Source: Pelagophyceae sp. CCMP2097 (taxonomy: Eukaryota; Sar; Pelagophyceae). From it: 64,000 nucleotides of DNA. The DNA lies in contig MU657199.1 in assembly GCA_026770575.1 (NCBI GenBank), positions 78,786-142,785 of the forward strand, given 5' to 3'. Both the position numbers and the translations under genes were made by a program. The notes under the pieces are model-generated. The model did not search any database. It saw only the letters and a list, made by a program, of their open reading frames with translations, and had not been told where the DNA came from. Below, piece after piece: positions 30,285-41,068 of the stretch (within the stretch, counting starts at the first letter, position 1; every line of letters begins with the position of its first letter).

Positions 30285-33200
30285 ATGGTGCCGCGCATGC
30301 TGCACGGCGCTCTCCGCTTCCTGGAGCGATGGCACGCCGCTTTGATTCTTGGCCAAGCGGTCCTCGTCGCAATCGTCGCCCTCACGCGCAAGGGCGACTC
30401 CAAGCGAGTCGGCACCTTTGACAAGGCGCGCCTAACTCTGGCGATGGCCGCCGTCGCCTGCGACGCCGTCGTCTTCGCGGACGGTGATGCGCGGTGGTCG
30501 GAGGTTTTGTTCAACATGGGCGCACTCGTCTTAGTTACTTGCACCGCCGTCGCCGAAGCACGAAAAGGCCGCAAGGAGGACGGCGTGATGCGCCTCGTCT
30601 ACGTCCAGATCGGGGCGGGGGCCGCGTATGCTGCGTTTAAGAAAGTGCACGAGGATGCCTTCCCTCTGGCTTGCGCGCGAGCGGCCGCGACCATCGCAGC
30701 CGCTCTACTCTACGCGCTCTTCAACGCCGGCGCGCGGTCGACGCGTGCGAAGCGTACGGCGACGAGCGGCGACTACGTGGCGCTGGAGGAAGCCGAGGAG
30801 TTGGAGGACGAAGAGTCGCCCGAGGACGCCGCGGGACCCTTGTTGGCGCCCGCGTCCAATCGCTTGCGGCCCGGCCGGCGAGGAGAGTGCGGGGGCATCT
30901 TCACGGACATGCGGAGAGGGGCCTCTTCACAGACGTTTCGTTTCTCTGAAAGCGTCCGTTAGGTCTTGCGCGGCTTTCTACTGGCTCTCGCCTCTCCTCG
31001 CCACCGGGTACCGCCGCCCTTTGCTCTCCGCCGACCTCTTCCCTTTAGTGCGCAACGACAAGCCCTCGGTGGTCCACGCCCAGGCCTTGGAAGGGTGGGA
31101 GAAGCGCGCGTCGCTGAAAATCAAGTCGGGGAAACGTCTTTTACGGGCGCTGACGGGCGCCTTTGGCGGGCACTACCTTGTCGGGTCTTTGTTCAAGCTA
31201 GGGTACGACACGACGCAGCTCCTGGTGCCGCTGCTCCTGTCGGCGTTTCTGGTCGCTTTAGGGGACGGCGACGATAAGAAGGCTTACATGGTTTCCGCAG
31301 GGATCGTCTTCAACGCCGCTCTCTCCACCGCCCTGCTGCACCAGTACTTCCAACGCACTTATAGGACGGGTATGCGTTTGAAGTCGGCGGCGGTCTCTTT
31401 GGTTTATAGCAAGGCTTTAGTTGTAGCACGGGAGGCTTCTTGGGAAGATGGTGTGGCGGTCCAAACGACGAGTATCACCAACTTAATGTCCGTCGACGCC
31501 CAGCGTTTGCAGGACAACATGACCTACTTGATGTCCGTCGTCTCGGGCATCTACCAAATCGTCGTCTGCTTGTATCTGCTGGATCGCGAGCTCGGCGTCT
31601 CCGCGTTTGGAGGTGCGCGTTTTGGCCGCTTGCTTTTAAAAAGACTCTTTTAAAAAGTCTTTGGAACCGTCGTCGTAGGCTTCGCCGTCATGCTCGTCTT
31701 CATGCCGGTGACGCAGCGCATCGTGCTCCTCTCGAGGTCGCAGCAAAAGGTCGTTTTGACCAATAAGGACGCGCGTATCAAGTTGCAGGCCGAAGCTCTC
31801 GGTGGCATCAAAATCGTCAAGCTTTACGGGTGGGAGGGCGCTTTATCGGGCGAGCTGAAGAGGCTGCGCGGCCTCGAGCTGGCCGCGCTGTGGCAGTACA
31901 AGCTCGTGAGCGTTTTATCGAGGGTCGTGTTCAACGTCGTCCCGACTGCTGTTTCGTTGGTGACTTTCTCAATGTACGTTTTATTAGGGCACGACCTCAG
32001 CGTCCCAAAGGTCTACACGTCCCTGGCGCTGTTCAACGTCCTCCGATTCCCGCTGATGATGGTCCCCACGGCCGTTTCTTCGGCGGTCGAAGGGATGTTA
32101 TCCGTGGACAGAATCGCCGCCTTCTTAGTCGAGCCCGAAGTCCAGCAGCACCGCGACGGCGTCCAGAACCCCATGTCGCGCGAATCTTCCAAGGACGCCG
32201 TCTTCTCGACGGACGCCTCGGTGAGCTGGGTCTTATCAGACTCGGGAGCGGACCGGCAGTGCTTCCTACGCCACGTCTCCTTCAACGCCAAGCGAGGCGA
32301 CCTCGTCGCCATCGTCGGCGAGACGGGCAGCGGCAAGAGCGGTCTGTTCGCTTGTCTTTTAGGAGAGGCTTCCGTTGTGGCGGGTGCGGTTGGGGTCGTC
32401 GGGAGCGTTGCGTACGCCGCGCAGACTCCGTGGATCCAAAACGCCACTCTACGAGAAAACGTGCTCTTCGGCGCCCCCTACGACGACGAGAAATACCGAG
32501 ACACCATCTTCCGCTGCGCTTTAGAACCGGACCTTGAGCAATTAGCCGACGGGGACGCCACCGCGATTGGCGAGAAAGGATTAAACCTGTCAGGTGGCCA
32601 AAAACAACGCGTGGCTCTCGCCCGAGCGTTCTACGCCGACGCCGACGTCTACCTCCTCGACGACCCGCTGTCGGCGGTGGACGCGCATGTTGCTCGGCAC
32701 CTGTTTGAGAATTTGATCGTCGGGGGTTTACAGAAAAGAGGCAAGACCGTTTTACTGGCCACGCACAACCTCTCCACTTTACCAAAGTGCGATGCCGTGC
32801 TGCAGCTGCACCGCGGCACCGGCCTTTCCGTGAAATTCTTTGGCACTGCGGCTTTGTTCCAAGAAGGCAACGCAGGATTGTTCAAGTCGGAATCGCACTC
32901 TTCTTTGCAAGACGCCCAGCTCCCCGCCACCGCCGCAAACAAGGCTCTGGCCCACACGGCCGCCGCGGGGGACAAGGCTGCCAAGGACGAGGAGAAGGAG
33001 GAAAAGGATGCCGTGGCCAAGGGCGGCAACAAGGTCTCGCCGGGCGGCATCGCGGCTGCTGGAGACTTCGACACCATGGACGTCGGGAAGACTTCGAGGC
33101 ACGCCCAGAAGAGGTACCTCGCCGCGTACGGCGGCATCTTCGCCGTGGCCACCGCGATCTGCGCGCAGATTGGCTACCAGGTGAGCTTGTCTGCGAACGC

Positions 33201-35053
33201 GTGCGTGCGAATGCGCGTCTACGAAAACACGCGCGTGACCCGTAGGCGTCGCAAGTGCTGGCGAACTGGTGGCTCGGGTACTGGGCCGGGAAGGACACAC
33301 TTGGGACGGCGGAAGGCTTGGAAGTGTACACGGTCCTCTCGCTCGTCTCCATCTTCCTCTCCTGTTTCGCTTATTACCTCATGGCGCGGTGCGGCCAAAA
33401 GGCGGCGCACGTTTTACACGATCTGATGTTGGATGCCGTCCTGGCCTCGCCCATGGCGTTCTTCGACTCGACTCCTCTGGGAAGGCTGTTGAACCTTTTC
33501 AGTAAGGACTTGTACACCATCGACGAGGAGCTCCCGACCACGCTGACCATGTGGGTCTGGGTCGGCCTGTCCTGCCTCGCGACTTTATTGACGATCGCTT
33601 TCGCGACGCCGGAATTCGGCGTCGTCGCGGTGCCTTTGGGCCTGGTGTATTACGCCACGCAGAACTATTTCATCCCTTCCGTCCGCCAATTAAAACGCCT
33701 CGACGCCGCGTCCAGGACGCCCGTCTTCTCGGCCTTCGAAGAGGCCACGGATGGGGCCACTACGATTCGGGCCTTTGGCGCGGAACAAAGGTTCGTCAAG
33801 GAAATGATGCGCCGACTGGACAACAATCTAAAAGCGTACTTCCTCGGCACGGCCTGCAACCGCTGGCTCGCCGTCCGACTGGAGCTGATCGGCACGGTGT
33901 GCACCGGGGCGGCGGCGTTTCTGGCCGTTTTAGCGGGGACGGACCAAAACGTGGCCGGGTTGTCGCTGACGTACGCTCTTTCTGTCACTCAAGCTTTAAA
34001 TTGGTTCGTCCGAATGAACGCCGACCTGGAGAACAACTCCGTCGCAGTCGAGCGCGTGATCCAGTGCGCCGACCTGAAACCCGAGGACGACGCCATGGTG
34101 CGAGTGGCGGCACCTGCCGTTGTGGACGCGAGCTGGCCTTGGCAGGGCCGCGTCCAAGTGCGCAATCTCTCGCTCCGCTACCGCGCGGGCCTGCCGCTCG
34201 TGCTGAACAATTTGACCTTTGTCGTGGAGCCGGGGTCTAAACTCGGTTTGGTGGGTCGAACGGGCAGCGGCAAGTCCTCGTTCTTGTTGGCTTTACTTCG
34301 AATCGTGCCGCCGGAGAAGTCGGCATCCGTCGTCATCGACGGCGTCGACGTCGCGCACGTCTCGCTCGCGACGCTGCGCACGCGAGTGTCGATGATCCCG
34401 CAGGTCCGTTGCATCCTTTGTTGCATCCTTTGGCGTTGCCATCCCCGATCGTTTTCCTAGGACCCGGTTTTATTTTCGGGCAGCATCCGAATGAACCTGG
34501 ACCCGTTCAACGCTTACAGCGACGCCGCTCTCTTAGACGCGCTCCGTTTGGCGCGCGTGGACGCTTCCAGGCTCCTCGTCCAGCACTCGGATGCCTCCGA
34601 CGCGGCCGTCCTCGGCGCCGTGGTGGACTCGGGCGGCAAGAACTTTTCGATTGGCGAAAGGCAGCTCCTCTGCCTCGCAAGAGCGTGCGTGCGCAAGTCC
34701 CGCCTAGTGTTGCTCGACGAGGCCACGTCAGCGGTGGACTACGACCTCGACAAGCTGGTGAGTTGCTCAACTCGAGGCCACCTCTGAATCGCGTCCTAGG
34801 TCCAAAACACGATCCGCGACGCCTTCCGCGATTCCACCGTCATCGCCATTGCGCACCGCTTGGATACCGTTTTGGACTACACGAGAATCATCGTCCTCGA
34901 CGCCGGCAGAATCGTCGAGGACGGTCCGCCGCAAACGCTCATCAACACGCGAGGTGCGCCTTTGTCTCTTCTCGAAATTGTACCGTCACACGGATCGCAG
35001 GCTCAAAGTTTGCGGCCATGGCGGCGGCGTACGCCAGCGGCGCCGCAGACTAG
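30285..35053 (+). CDS. ABCC (MRP-type) ABC transporter, full length
   Basis: ATP-driven exporter of organic anions or glutathione conjugates. Seven exons (30285-30886, 30963-31612, 31658-33180, 33246-34403, 34461-34757, 34800-34953, 35001-35053), 1478 residues, every junction in frame. Order: an N-terminal TMD0-like membrane region (about 160 residues), TMD1, NBD1 (Walker A GETGSGKS, signature LSGGQKQRVALARA, Walker B DVYLLDDPLSAVD), an acidic/lysine linker, TMD2 starting ASQVLANWWLGYWAG at a splice junction, NBD2 (Walker A GRTGSGKS, signature FSIGERQLLCLARA, Walker B LVLLDEATSAVD, H-loop AHRLDTV). NBD1 has Asp after Walker B, so site 1 is probably degenerate, as in other ABCC proteins. Vacuolar or plasma-membrane location cannot be told. 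Confidence 0.95.
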
Positions 35054-35444
35054 ACCGGGCCGGGCCACGACGTGGAGCTACGACGTGGAATGAAATCTCC
35101 GAGGGAAACGCCGCCGCGCCACGCGGCGGCGCGCGCGGCCGCACCGACGGCCGCGGTCGACGCTCCCACAGCCTCGACGACGGGCCGGAAATCATAGTGT
35201 AATCTCCGACTCGGTGACCCATACAATTGTACCGAAGGGCCAAGAATGATGGGCACCCGACCCGGCTGCGTCGAACGAGCTGCGTTCGTACGGTCCCGGG
35301 TCGCAGTCGGCGGCACCCGAGGCAGGCTCCGATCGGACCTTGCACAATAATAATAATGACAATATTAATGGCGTGGAGAGCCTGCCTGGATTTGATGCAA
35401 CCCTTCTAAAGCGCGGTACCAGCGCCGCGGCAACGCTCGTCACG
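35054..35444. other. Spacer upstream of the kelch gene
   Basis: About 390 bases. 35340-35375 has a short AT-rich run with TAATAATAATGACAATATTA. No gene is supported; a promoter for the kelch gene is expected here. Confidence 0.4.
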
Positions 35445-37138
35445 ATGGCTGCCCCCGCGACCACTTTCAACGCCGCGCTCGGCGCCCTCGCGACCGTCCG
35501 GCGCACCCACGCGGCGCACGCCTCGGCGCTCGGCGCCCTCGAACGGGCCTTTGATGCCGAGATGGTCCGAACCGGCGTCTTGCATCAGTGAAGCCGATGA
35601 CGGGGCGGCTCCCACACCTTCCCAACGTGCAACCAGACGTGCACATTATCTCTGAGAGCCCGAGCTCGGCCGTGTGCTTTTCCGACAAGAATCCGTCGCA
35701 GGCCCTGCTCGCGAACAATCGGCAGGCGCTCCTTGACGACCGCGCGGCCATGATGCGACAAGTGGACGAGAAGCTCGCGCGCGGTGAAGCCACGCTCGAG
35801 GAGAAGCGGGCGGCCGTCGAGCGCGACCGCGCCGAGTTGGACGACGAGGAGGCGCGCATGCGCGCTGCAACGCCACCGCCCGACGAGCGGATCAAGCTCA
35901 ACGTGGGCAGCACGCGCCTCAAGGCGTCCCGCGCCGTGCTGACAAAGGTCGAGGACTCGATGCTCGGCCGCATGTTCGGGCGCTGCGACGCGATGCTGCA
36001 GTCCGATCCCGAGGACGGGTCCATCTTCATCGACCGCGATGGCGAGCGCTTCAGGGTGATTCTCGACTTCCTCCGTGACCTCGACGGCTCGTACACGCAG
36101 AGGACGATCCGCGCGTTAGCCGAGACCGCGCAAGAATCTATGATGAAGGAGCTCGACTACTTTGGCCTCGAGACGGCTGTGTTCGGCGGGCGGCCGTGGA
36201 CCGACGACGCGGCGTTCCGGCCGGGGCCGTCGATGGCTTCGGTGCGTTCATTTTGCGCTGCCGTGTCTGCCGGCGGGCGCGTCTTCGTGTTTGGTGGTTC
36301 TTTGGGCGAGACTACTTCAAAAACAACTGAAGTGCTCGACACGCAGATGATGACGTTTACGGCTGGGCCGAACATGCTCACGGAACGTTTTGGCTGTGCG
36401 GTCGTCAAGATCGACGCGGACCGCGTGCTTTTGGTGGGCGGCTACGGTGATCAATGGTTAAACACGACGGAGATATTCCACCTCTCTACGCTCACAGTTA
36501 CGCCTGGGCCGATCATGCAATCGCCACGAAGCTTTTGTGCTGCTGTCGCTCTCGACGCTCGCAGGATCCTCGTCGCCGGCGGTTCCGATGGCGCGTCTCG
36601 ACTGTCGACTACCGAGATTTTCAACCTCGACACGATGGCCTTCACGCCGGGTCCCGCCATGGCCATTCCACGCAGCGGACCCGCGGCCGTCGCGCTCGAC
36701 GAGCACCGCATCATGGTGGCCGGTGGACTTTTAGGTCCACGAAAAGTGAATACGACGGAGATCCTCGACGTCCGGACCATGTCGTTCGCGCCCGGGCCGT
36801 CGATGGGTTCGGTGCGCTTTACATGCGCGGCCGTGCCCGTCGATGCTCGACACGTCCTCATCATCGGTGGGCGGGACTCGGCACGCACGCCATCAGCCAC
36901 CACCGAGCTCCTCGACGTGGTGACGATGGAGTTTTCGCGCGGGCCGACCATGCAGGCTGGGCGCAGTGGCGTCGCAGCCGTTCGACTCGACGCTGCGCGC
37001 ATCCTCGTGCTCAGCGGAGAAGCTTCGAGGACACGTGGCGGCGACGAGGACGAGGATGGCGCAATCTACCTGTCGACGACCGAGGTGCTCGCGGTCGAGC
37101 ATCAACGGGGCGCGCGGTCGGCGCGCCCTTGGCGGTGA
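35445..37138 (+). CDS. T1/BTB (KCTD-type) protein with C-terminal kelch propeller
   Basis: Exons 35445-35564 and 35702-37138 (intron 137 nt), 518 residues. A coiled coil (RQALLDDRAAMMRQVDEKLA and onward) comes first, then a potassium-channel-tetramerisation-like BTB domain (IKLNVGSTRLKASRAVL ... ERFRVILDFLRD) and six kelch units of about 48 residues, each with a paired glycine (VFGG, LVGG, VAGG, VAGG, IIGG) and TTEVL/TTEIL, and P-G-P at the blade edge. KCTD proteins often bridge Cullin-3 to substrates, so a ubiquitin-ligase adaptor is likely. A start at 35588 within the intron would lose the coiled coil, so the spliced start is preferred. Confidence 0.8.
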
Positions 37139-37540
37139 CCGTGGACCGGCCGTGGCCTCATGCCGAGCGCGAGGAGAAAGCACAGCATCTCTGGAGCACG
37201 TCGCGACGTCGCGGCGGCCCCAGGCAAGTCCCGATTTCCCGGCGGCCCCAGAACGCACCCATTGAACGATGTAATGTAATGTAATAGGAATCACAGGATG
37301 TCCAGTCCCGGAGGACCTTCTCCTGGCCTAGTCATGCCACCCTTCAGAGGACCCCGCGACGACGACGGCGGCGCTCCTCTCACGCCCGCCGCCTCCGGAC
37401 GGTGCCTTCGATGGAAACGCGGTAACAGTCACGAAAGCCCTTTCGATTCTTCATCTGCTCTTTGCGAGGCTGCTTTTCTCCTTTGCGGCGGCGGGCCGGC
37501 GAGTGCGTTTCGTTAACTAATCTCCATGCCGAAACGGGCT
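37139..37540. other. Spacer between convergent genes
   Basis: Holds the 66-bp repeat copy at 37267-37334. A short frame from 37298 is a by-product of that repeat, not a supported gene. Confidence 0.5.
37267..37334. repeat. Copy of a ~66-bp dispersed segment
   Basis: Matches the reverse complement of 54363-54428, inside an intron of the EF-hand gene, at about 60 of 66 bases. Both copies contain TGTAAT units followed by ATGTCCAGTCCCGGAGGACC. Here it lies in the spacer after the kelch stop, with three TGTAAT units that could serve as polyadenylation signals. Confidence 0.65.
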
Positions 37541-38766
37541 CTAGAAGAGGCCGAAGAACTTCTTCTTGGGCTCCTCGCCGATGACAGGCGCTTTGTTGCC
37601 GCCTCGCTTGGATGCCATCTTTTTGATTTCGGCCGGGGAGAGCGCCCCGGCGTCGCGCCACATTTGTTCGTCGTTTGATATTTTATTCGCCTTGGCACGG
37701 TCCTGCACCTGGCCGCCCTCGCCCTTGCCCGTCCAGTCGATGCCGACCTAGGGGCAGCCTATGATGGCCTCTTCATCCGAAACGCATTGGACGCGGTTCG
37801 ATGGACAGAAGTGCCAAAAAAGTTGGTAGACGGCTTCAGCGCGTTGTACTTGGCGTCGAACTTGTTCTCCTTCTTCTTCTCCGCCTGGCCGTCGTTGAAC
37901 GCCTTCATCCTAGGGCCGTGGAAGGTTTGATGCCGCCGAGAGACGACGGACGAGGTACGCACCCAAAGCCCGTATTCATCCACCCCTTCTTGCCCGTAAT
38001 GTCAGAGTTGTCCCAGTTGCCGCCGCGCTGCATGTACGGCACCTACAAAGGCGAAACTGCAGCGGAGAGGAGCAAAGAAAGGCGCCCGGGAGCGGCCCTT
38101 TGGCGGCCGCGCCTCGCGCCGGCCTCGAAAGGGACGCAGGGCCGTGCGTCCTTGAGCGCGATTTCCCCGCTGCGGACCTTGGCCGGATCGACCTGCGGAC
38201 GGCTCTTCGAGCGGCGGCGTCGGCGGCGCCGGCGGTGTCGACGGCAGGAACGCACGGGCATGAGGTGCGTCGCCTCGCCCTTTTCGAGCGCGGCGACGAA
38301 GGACTGCATGGACCGCGACTTGAAGCCTGAGAGGCGGCGTACGCACGGTTTCGCGTCTCCGCGAGCATCGCAGACACTTTCCCCCGCGTTTTCGCGCCGC
38401 ACCGCGCGCGCCGGCCTTTGCGTAGTCCTTCTTGTCCTTTTCGGCTTGCTCCTTGGCCTTGAAGGCGGCGTACTGTTCCTTGGTCATGCCGCTTGGCACG
38501 TACCTTACGTAGGATCAGGATCATGGGATGCCGCGTCGGAAATCGGATCACGGGATCCAGGCCATCCGACGTGGGCCCCACGTTGGAGACCACGTTGGAT
38601 ACCAGATGGGGGTTCCCAGCCGGCGCGCGTCGCCGCGCGCGGGGCCGCCCGGACGCGCTACGTACGCGTGCAGCCGCGTCGACGCCGCCACGGCCGGCGC
38701 CGCCGGGCCGTGGTGCGCCACGAACGCCGCCGCCGAGCCCAGCACCACCGCGAAGACGAGCTGCAT
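37541..38766 (-). CDS. Plastid-targeted protein of unknown function, seven exons
   Basis: Exons 38766-38666, 38503-38403, 38326-38256, 38192-38136, 38042-37963, 37909-37807, 37747-37541; total exactly 240 codons with the stop. The start MQLVFAVVLGSAAAFVAHHG is a signal peptide ending in an AAF motif, the bipartite import signal of red-derived complex plastids. The mature part opens YVPSGMTKEQYAAFKAKEQA and contains SRSMQSFVAALEKGEATHLMP, PYMQRGGNWDNSDITGKKG and DWTGKGEGGQVQDRAKAN, ending KKKFFGLF. From memory, similar short proteins with PYMQRGG.WDNSD occur in other stramenopile plastids, without assigned function. Spliced coherence over seven exons makes the gene model strong even though the role is unknown. 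Confidence 0.85.
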
Positions 38767-39616
38767 CTGCGCGGGGCGGCGTCGCAGCCGCGGGCCTTGT
38801 GCCGAGTTCCGACGTGTTCCGACTGTTTCGACGGGGCCCGGGGGCAGCCCTTTGCGCGGCGCGGCGGCGCCGCCGGTGACGGGGCACGCACGCTGCTTCG
38901 GTGCTGGGCCGGCGTGCCGAAAGTTCAATGAGTCGTCGGTGAGGCGTGTGGGACGTGGGATGTTCGCACGGAGCGCCCCCGGGATGTTGGAATGTTCTCG
39001 GAAATCCTTGGAAGCATTTTACTTCAACCTTCCGATTTCTGCGGGGCGCTGCGGCAATCTTGGCACGAGCGCGGAACAGGCTGGGGTGAAGCGGCAGGGA
39101 GCTGCCACGTCGGCCGCACGACGACTCTGAAAATTCTTCGCCTCTCGTGGATTCTCTCCCAGGGGGTGTTCTTCACTCGCCTGCGAGCCCAATAAGTCAG
39201 ATTTGATGAAATCAAATTTAACTGACTTTTGGACTACGCTTTTCAATTTCAATTGAAAAATTCGTCGAACTCGCAACAGAGTGGGGTGTTCTTGGGGAAG
39301 GCATCCGAGTCCAGAGGGCAGCTCAAACCGCGGGTCCACGACACACACCGACGAGCTCCCGAGGCACACGCCGAAGCGATATTCATTGACGCGAGGGGCG
39401 TCGTCCGATGCAGAGGTACCCGTAGAGTCTCCTCTAACGTCCACCTTCCCCAGACACAGAATTATGTCCACCTTCCGGAACCTGTACAATGTACAGCACC
39501 GAGCCGTTCAAGTCTTCTTGAAAGTGCGCGTTTGGTTGTTGCGGTCGGGGCCGGCCGGGTTCGAGGCTCGTCATTCGAAATGATAGAGTCGACGTGCGAA
39601 TATAGAAGTGCGACCC
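38767..39616. other. 850-base spacer with an AT-rich inverted repeat
   Basis: No coherent coding frame on either strand. Around 39195-39225, AGTCAG ... ATTTGAT can pair with ATCAAAT ... CTGACT around a short loop. Otherwise featureless; it separates the 5' end of the plastid gene from the 3' end of the hydratase gene. Confidence 0.5.
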
Positions 39617-40953
39617 CTATCGCGCCTCGACGCCCTGGAGCATCGCCTCGACTTTTTGTTGTGCCACCTCGTCGGCCTCCTCGGACCATTTCAAGTCGGC
39701 GTTTGCAAACCCGGGCGTCAGAGCCGCAGGCGCGCCGAGGCCGAGCGCGGAAGAGGTGAGTTGGTTCCACGTACCCAGAAGGCGCAACTGTAGAGCAGTT
39801 TCCAACTTCAGTAAACGCGCGTCGCTGCCGCCCGGCGAGTCGTACGCCTACACGGCGTGATGCGGGGTCGAAAGCCGCATCAAACAGGATTGGGGATGTA
39901 CTTACGGCGTCGAAGAGCCGCTTGTTCGCGGCCGTCGAATCAGGCGACCGCTTCGCAATCTGCTTCGCAATATTCAAAGCCTCTCCGAAAGCGTCCTTTT
40001 CCACGACGCGCGTGACGACGTTGAGCTGGCGCGCCTCGTCGGCGTCGAAGACTCGACCCGTCATCGCAAGCTCTTTCGCGACGTCGCGGGCCATCACCTC
40101 TGGAAAAGTGAGGGATGCGCCCATGTCCGGCACAATGCCCCACTTGGCCTCCATGACAGAAAACTTTGTAGAGCGCTCCGCGACCCTACTCATGAATTCA
40201 AAGAAACCCTCTTTGTCTCCCCTGAGTACCACAGACACAGAGCCCCAATTTTCCTCTTACCGCATGTCCGCGCCGAGCGCAATCTGGAAGCCCCCACCAA
40301 AGCAGACGCCGTGGACCGCCGCGATGACCGGGGCAGGGATCTTGCGCCTGATGCATTCGTCCGGGGGTGTTGGATCCCCGACTTTCGCACCAGAGGTAGG
40401 AAACTTCCTGGGCCAGGTTCGCTTCGCCCGTCCGCTCCAAAAGCTGCTTGGCCGCCGACCCAGAGGCGAGAATCGACTTGACGTCGAGCCCGGCGCAGAA
40501 AGCACGGCCCTCGCCTGCCGGGATACGCTCCAAAGGCGCGGAAGGCAAAAGCAGCCGAAGGCGTTCACGCGCACCCCCCGCTGCGCCTTTCGCACCGTGG
40601 AGGACGACGGCGCGGACGTCTCGGTGCTCGGCGAGCTTCTTGGCCGCGTCTCGGATGGCGAGGAACATGGGGAGATCAAGCCTATAGGAAGATAGCAACG
40701 TCTAGGAAGATAGCAACGTCGAGCCTAGGCACATAGGAAGCAGTGTGACTGCTCCCTCGTGGCTGGGCTGGCTTTTGCGTCCCGCGGTCTCGGGCGCTTC
40801 CAGAGGGCGTTCATTTACTCACGCGTTCATCTTTTCTGGCCGGGCGAGTGTCACCACGGCGATCCCATCGTCGATAGCCACCCGCACGCGCGGACTTGAA
40901 ACCACGCTCAGCCCGCGCCGCCCGGCGAGGCGCGGCGCGCGCAGCAGCAGCAT
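39617..40953 (-). CDS. Enoyl-CoA hydratase/isomerase, mitochondrial
   Basis: Crotonase-family enzyme hydrating or isomerising enoyl-CoA in beta-oxidation. Six exons (40953-40823, 40681-40596, 40514-40391, 40347-40261, 40185-39906, 39847-39617), 312 residues, in frame at every junction. [20 protein letters not shown] is a mitochondrial presequence. Family blocks: [14 protein letters not shown], oxyanion-hole GRAFCAGLD and [19 protein letters not shown], then KWGIVPDMG where the catalytic acid lies, and [16 protein letters not shown]. The C-terminus ([10 protein letters not shown]) is as in bacterial and plant enoyl-CoA hydratase/isomerases. Which of hydratase or dienoyl-CoA isomerase activity applies depends on acid positions that cannot be settled by eye. 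Confidence 0.92.
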
Positions 40954-41068
40954 CGGGGGCGGGTGCGCAGTGTCTCAAAGCTTCTGCACGCGGTGCTCGC
41001 TAAATCGTGCCGACTTTCAGCGAACCCCGGCGCGCCCTTTCAAGTTTTGGCGAACCAAAGTCGCCGCG
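40954..41068. promoter_or_regulatory. 115-bp shared region between two divergent metabolic genes
   Basis: Lies between the start codons of the mitochondrial hydratase (minus) and plastid anthranilate phosphoribosyltransferase (plus). It must hold both promoters unless their UTRs overlap. No TATA box was seen. Confidence 0.5.

Noticed and set aside
37298..37516. Small frame starting ATGTCCAGTCCCGGAGGACC
   Set aside because: Its start lies in the 66-bp repeat that also sits inside an EF-hand intron, and the product has no recognisable content.
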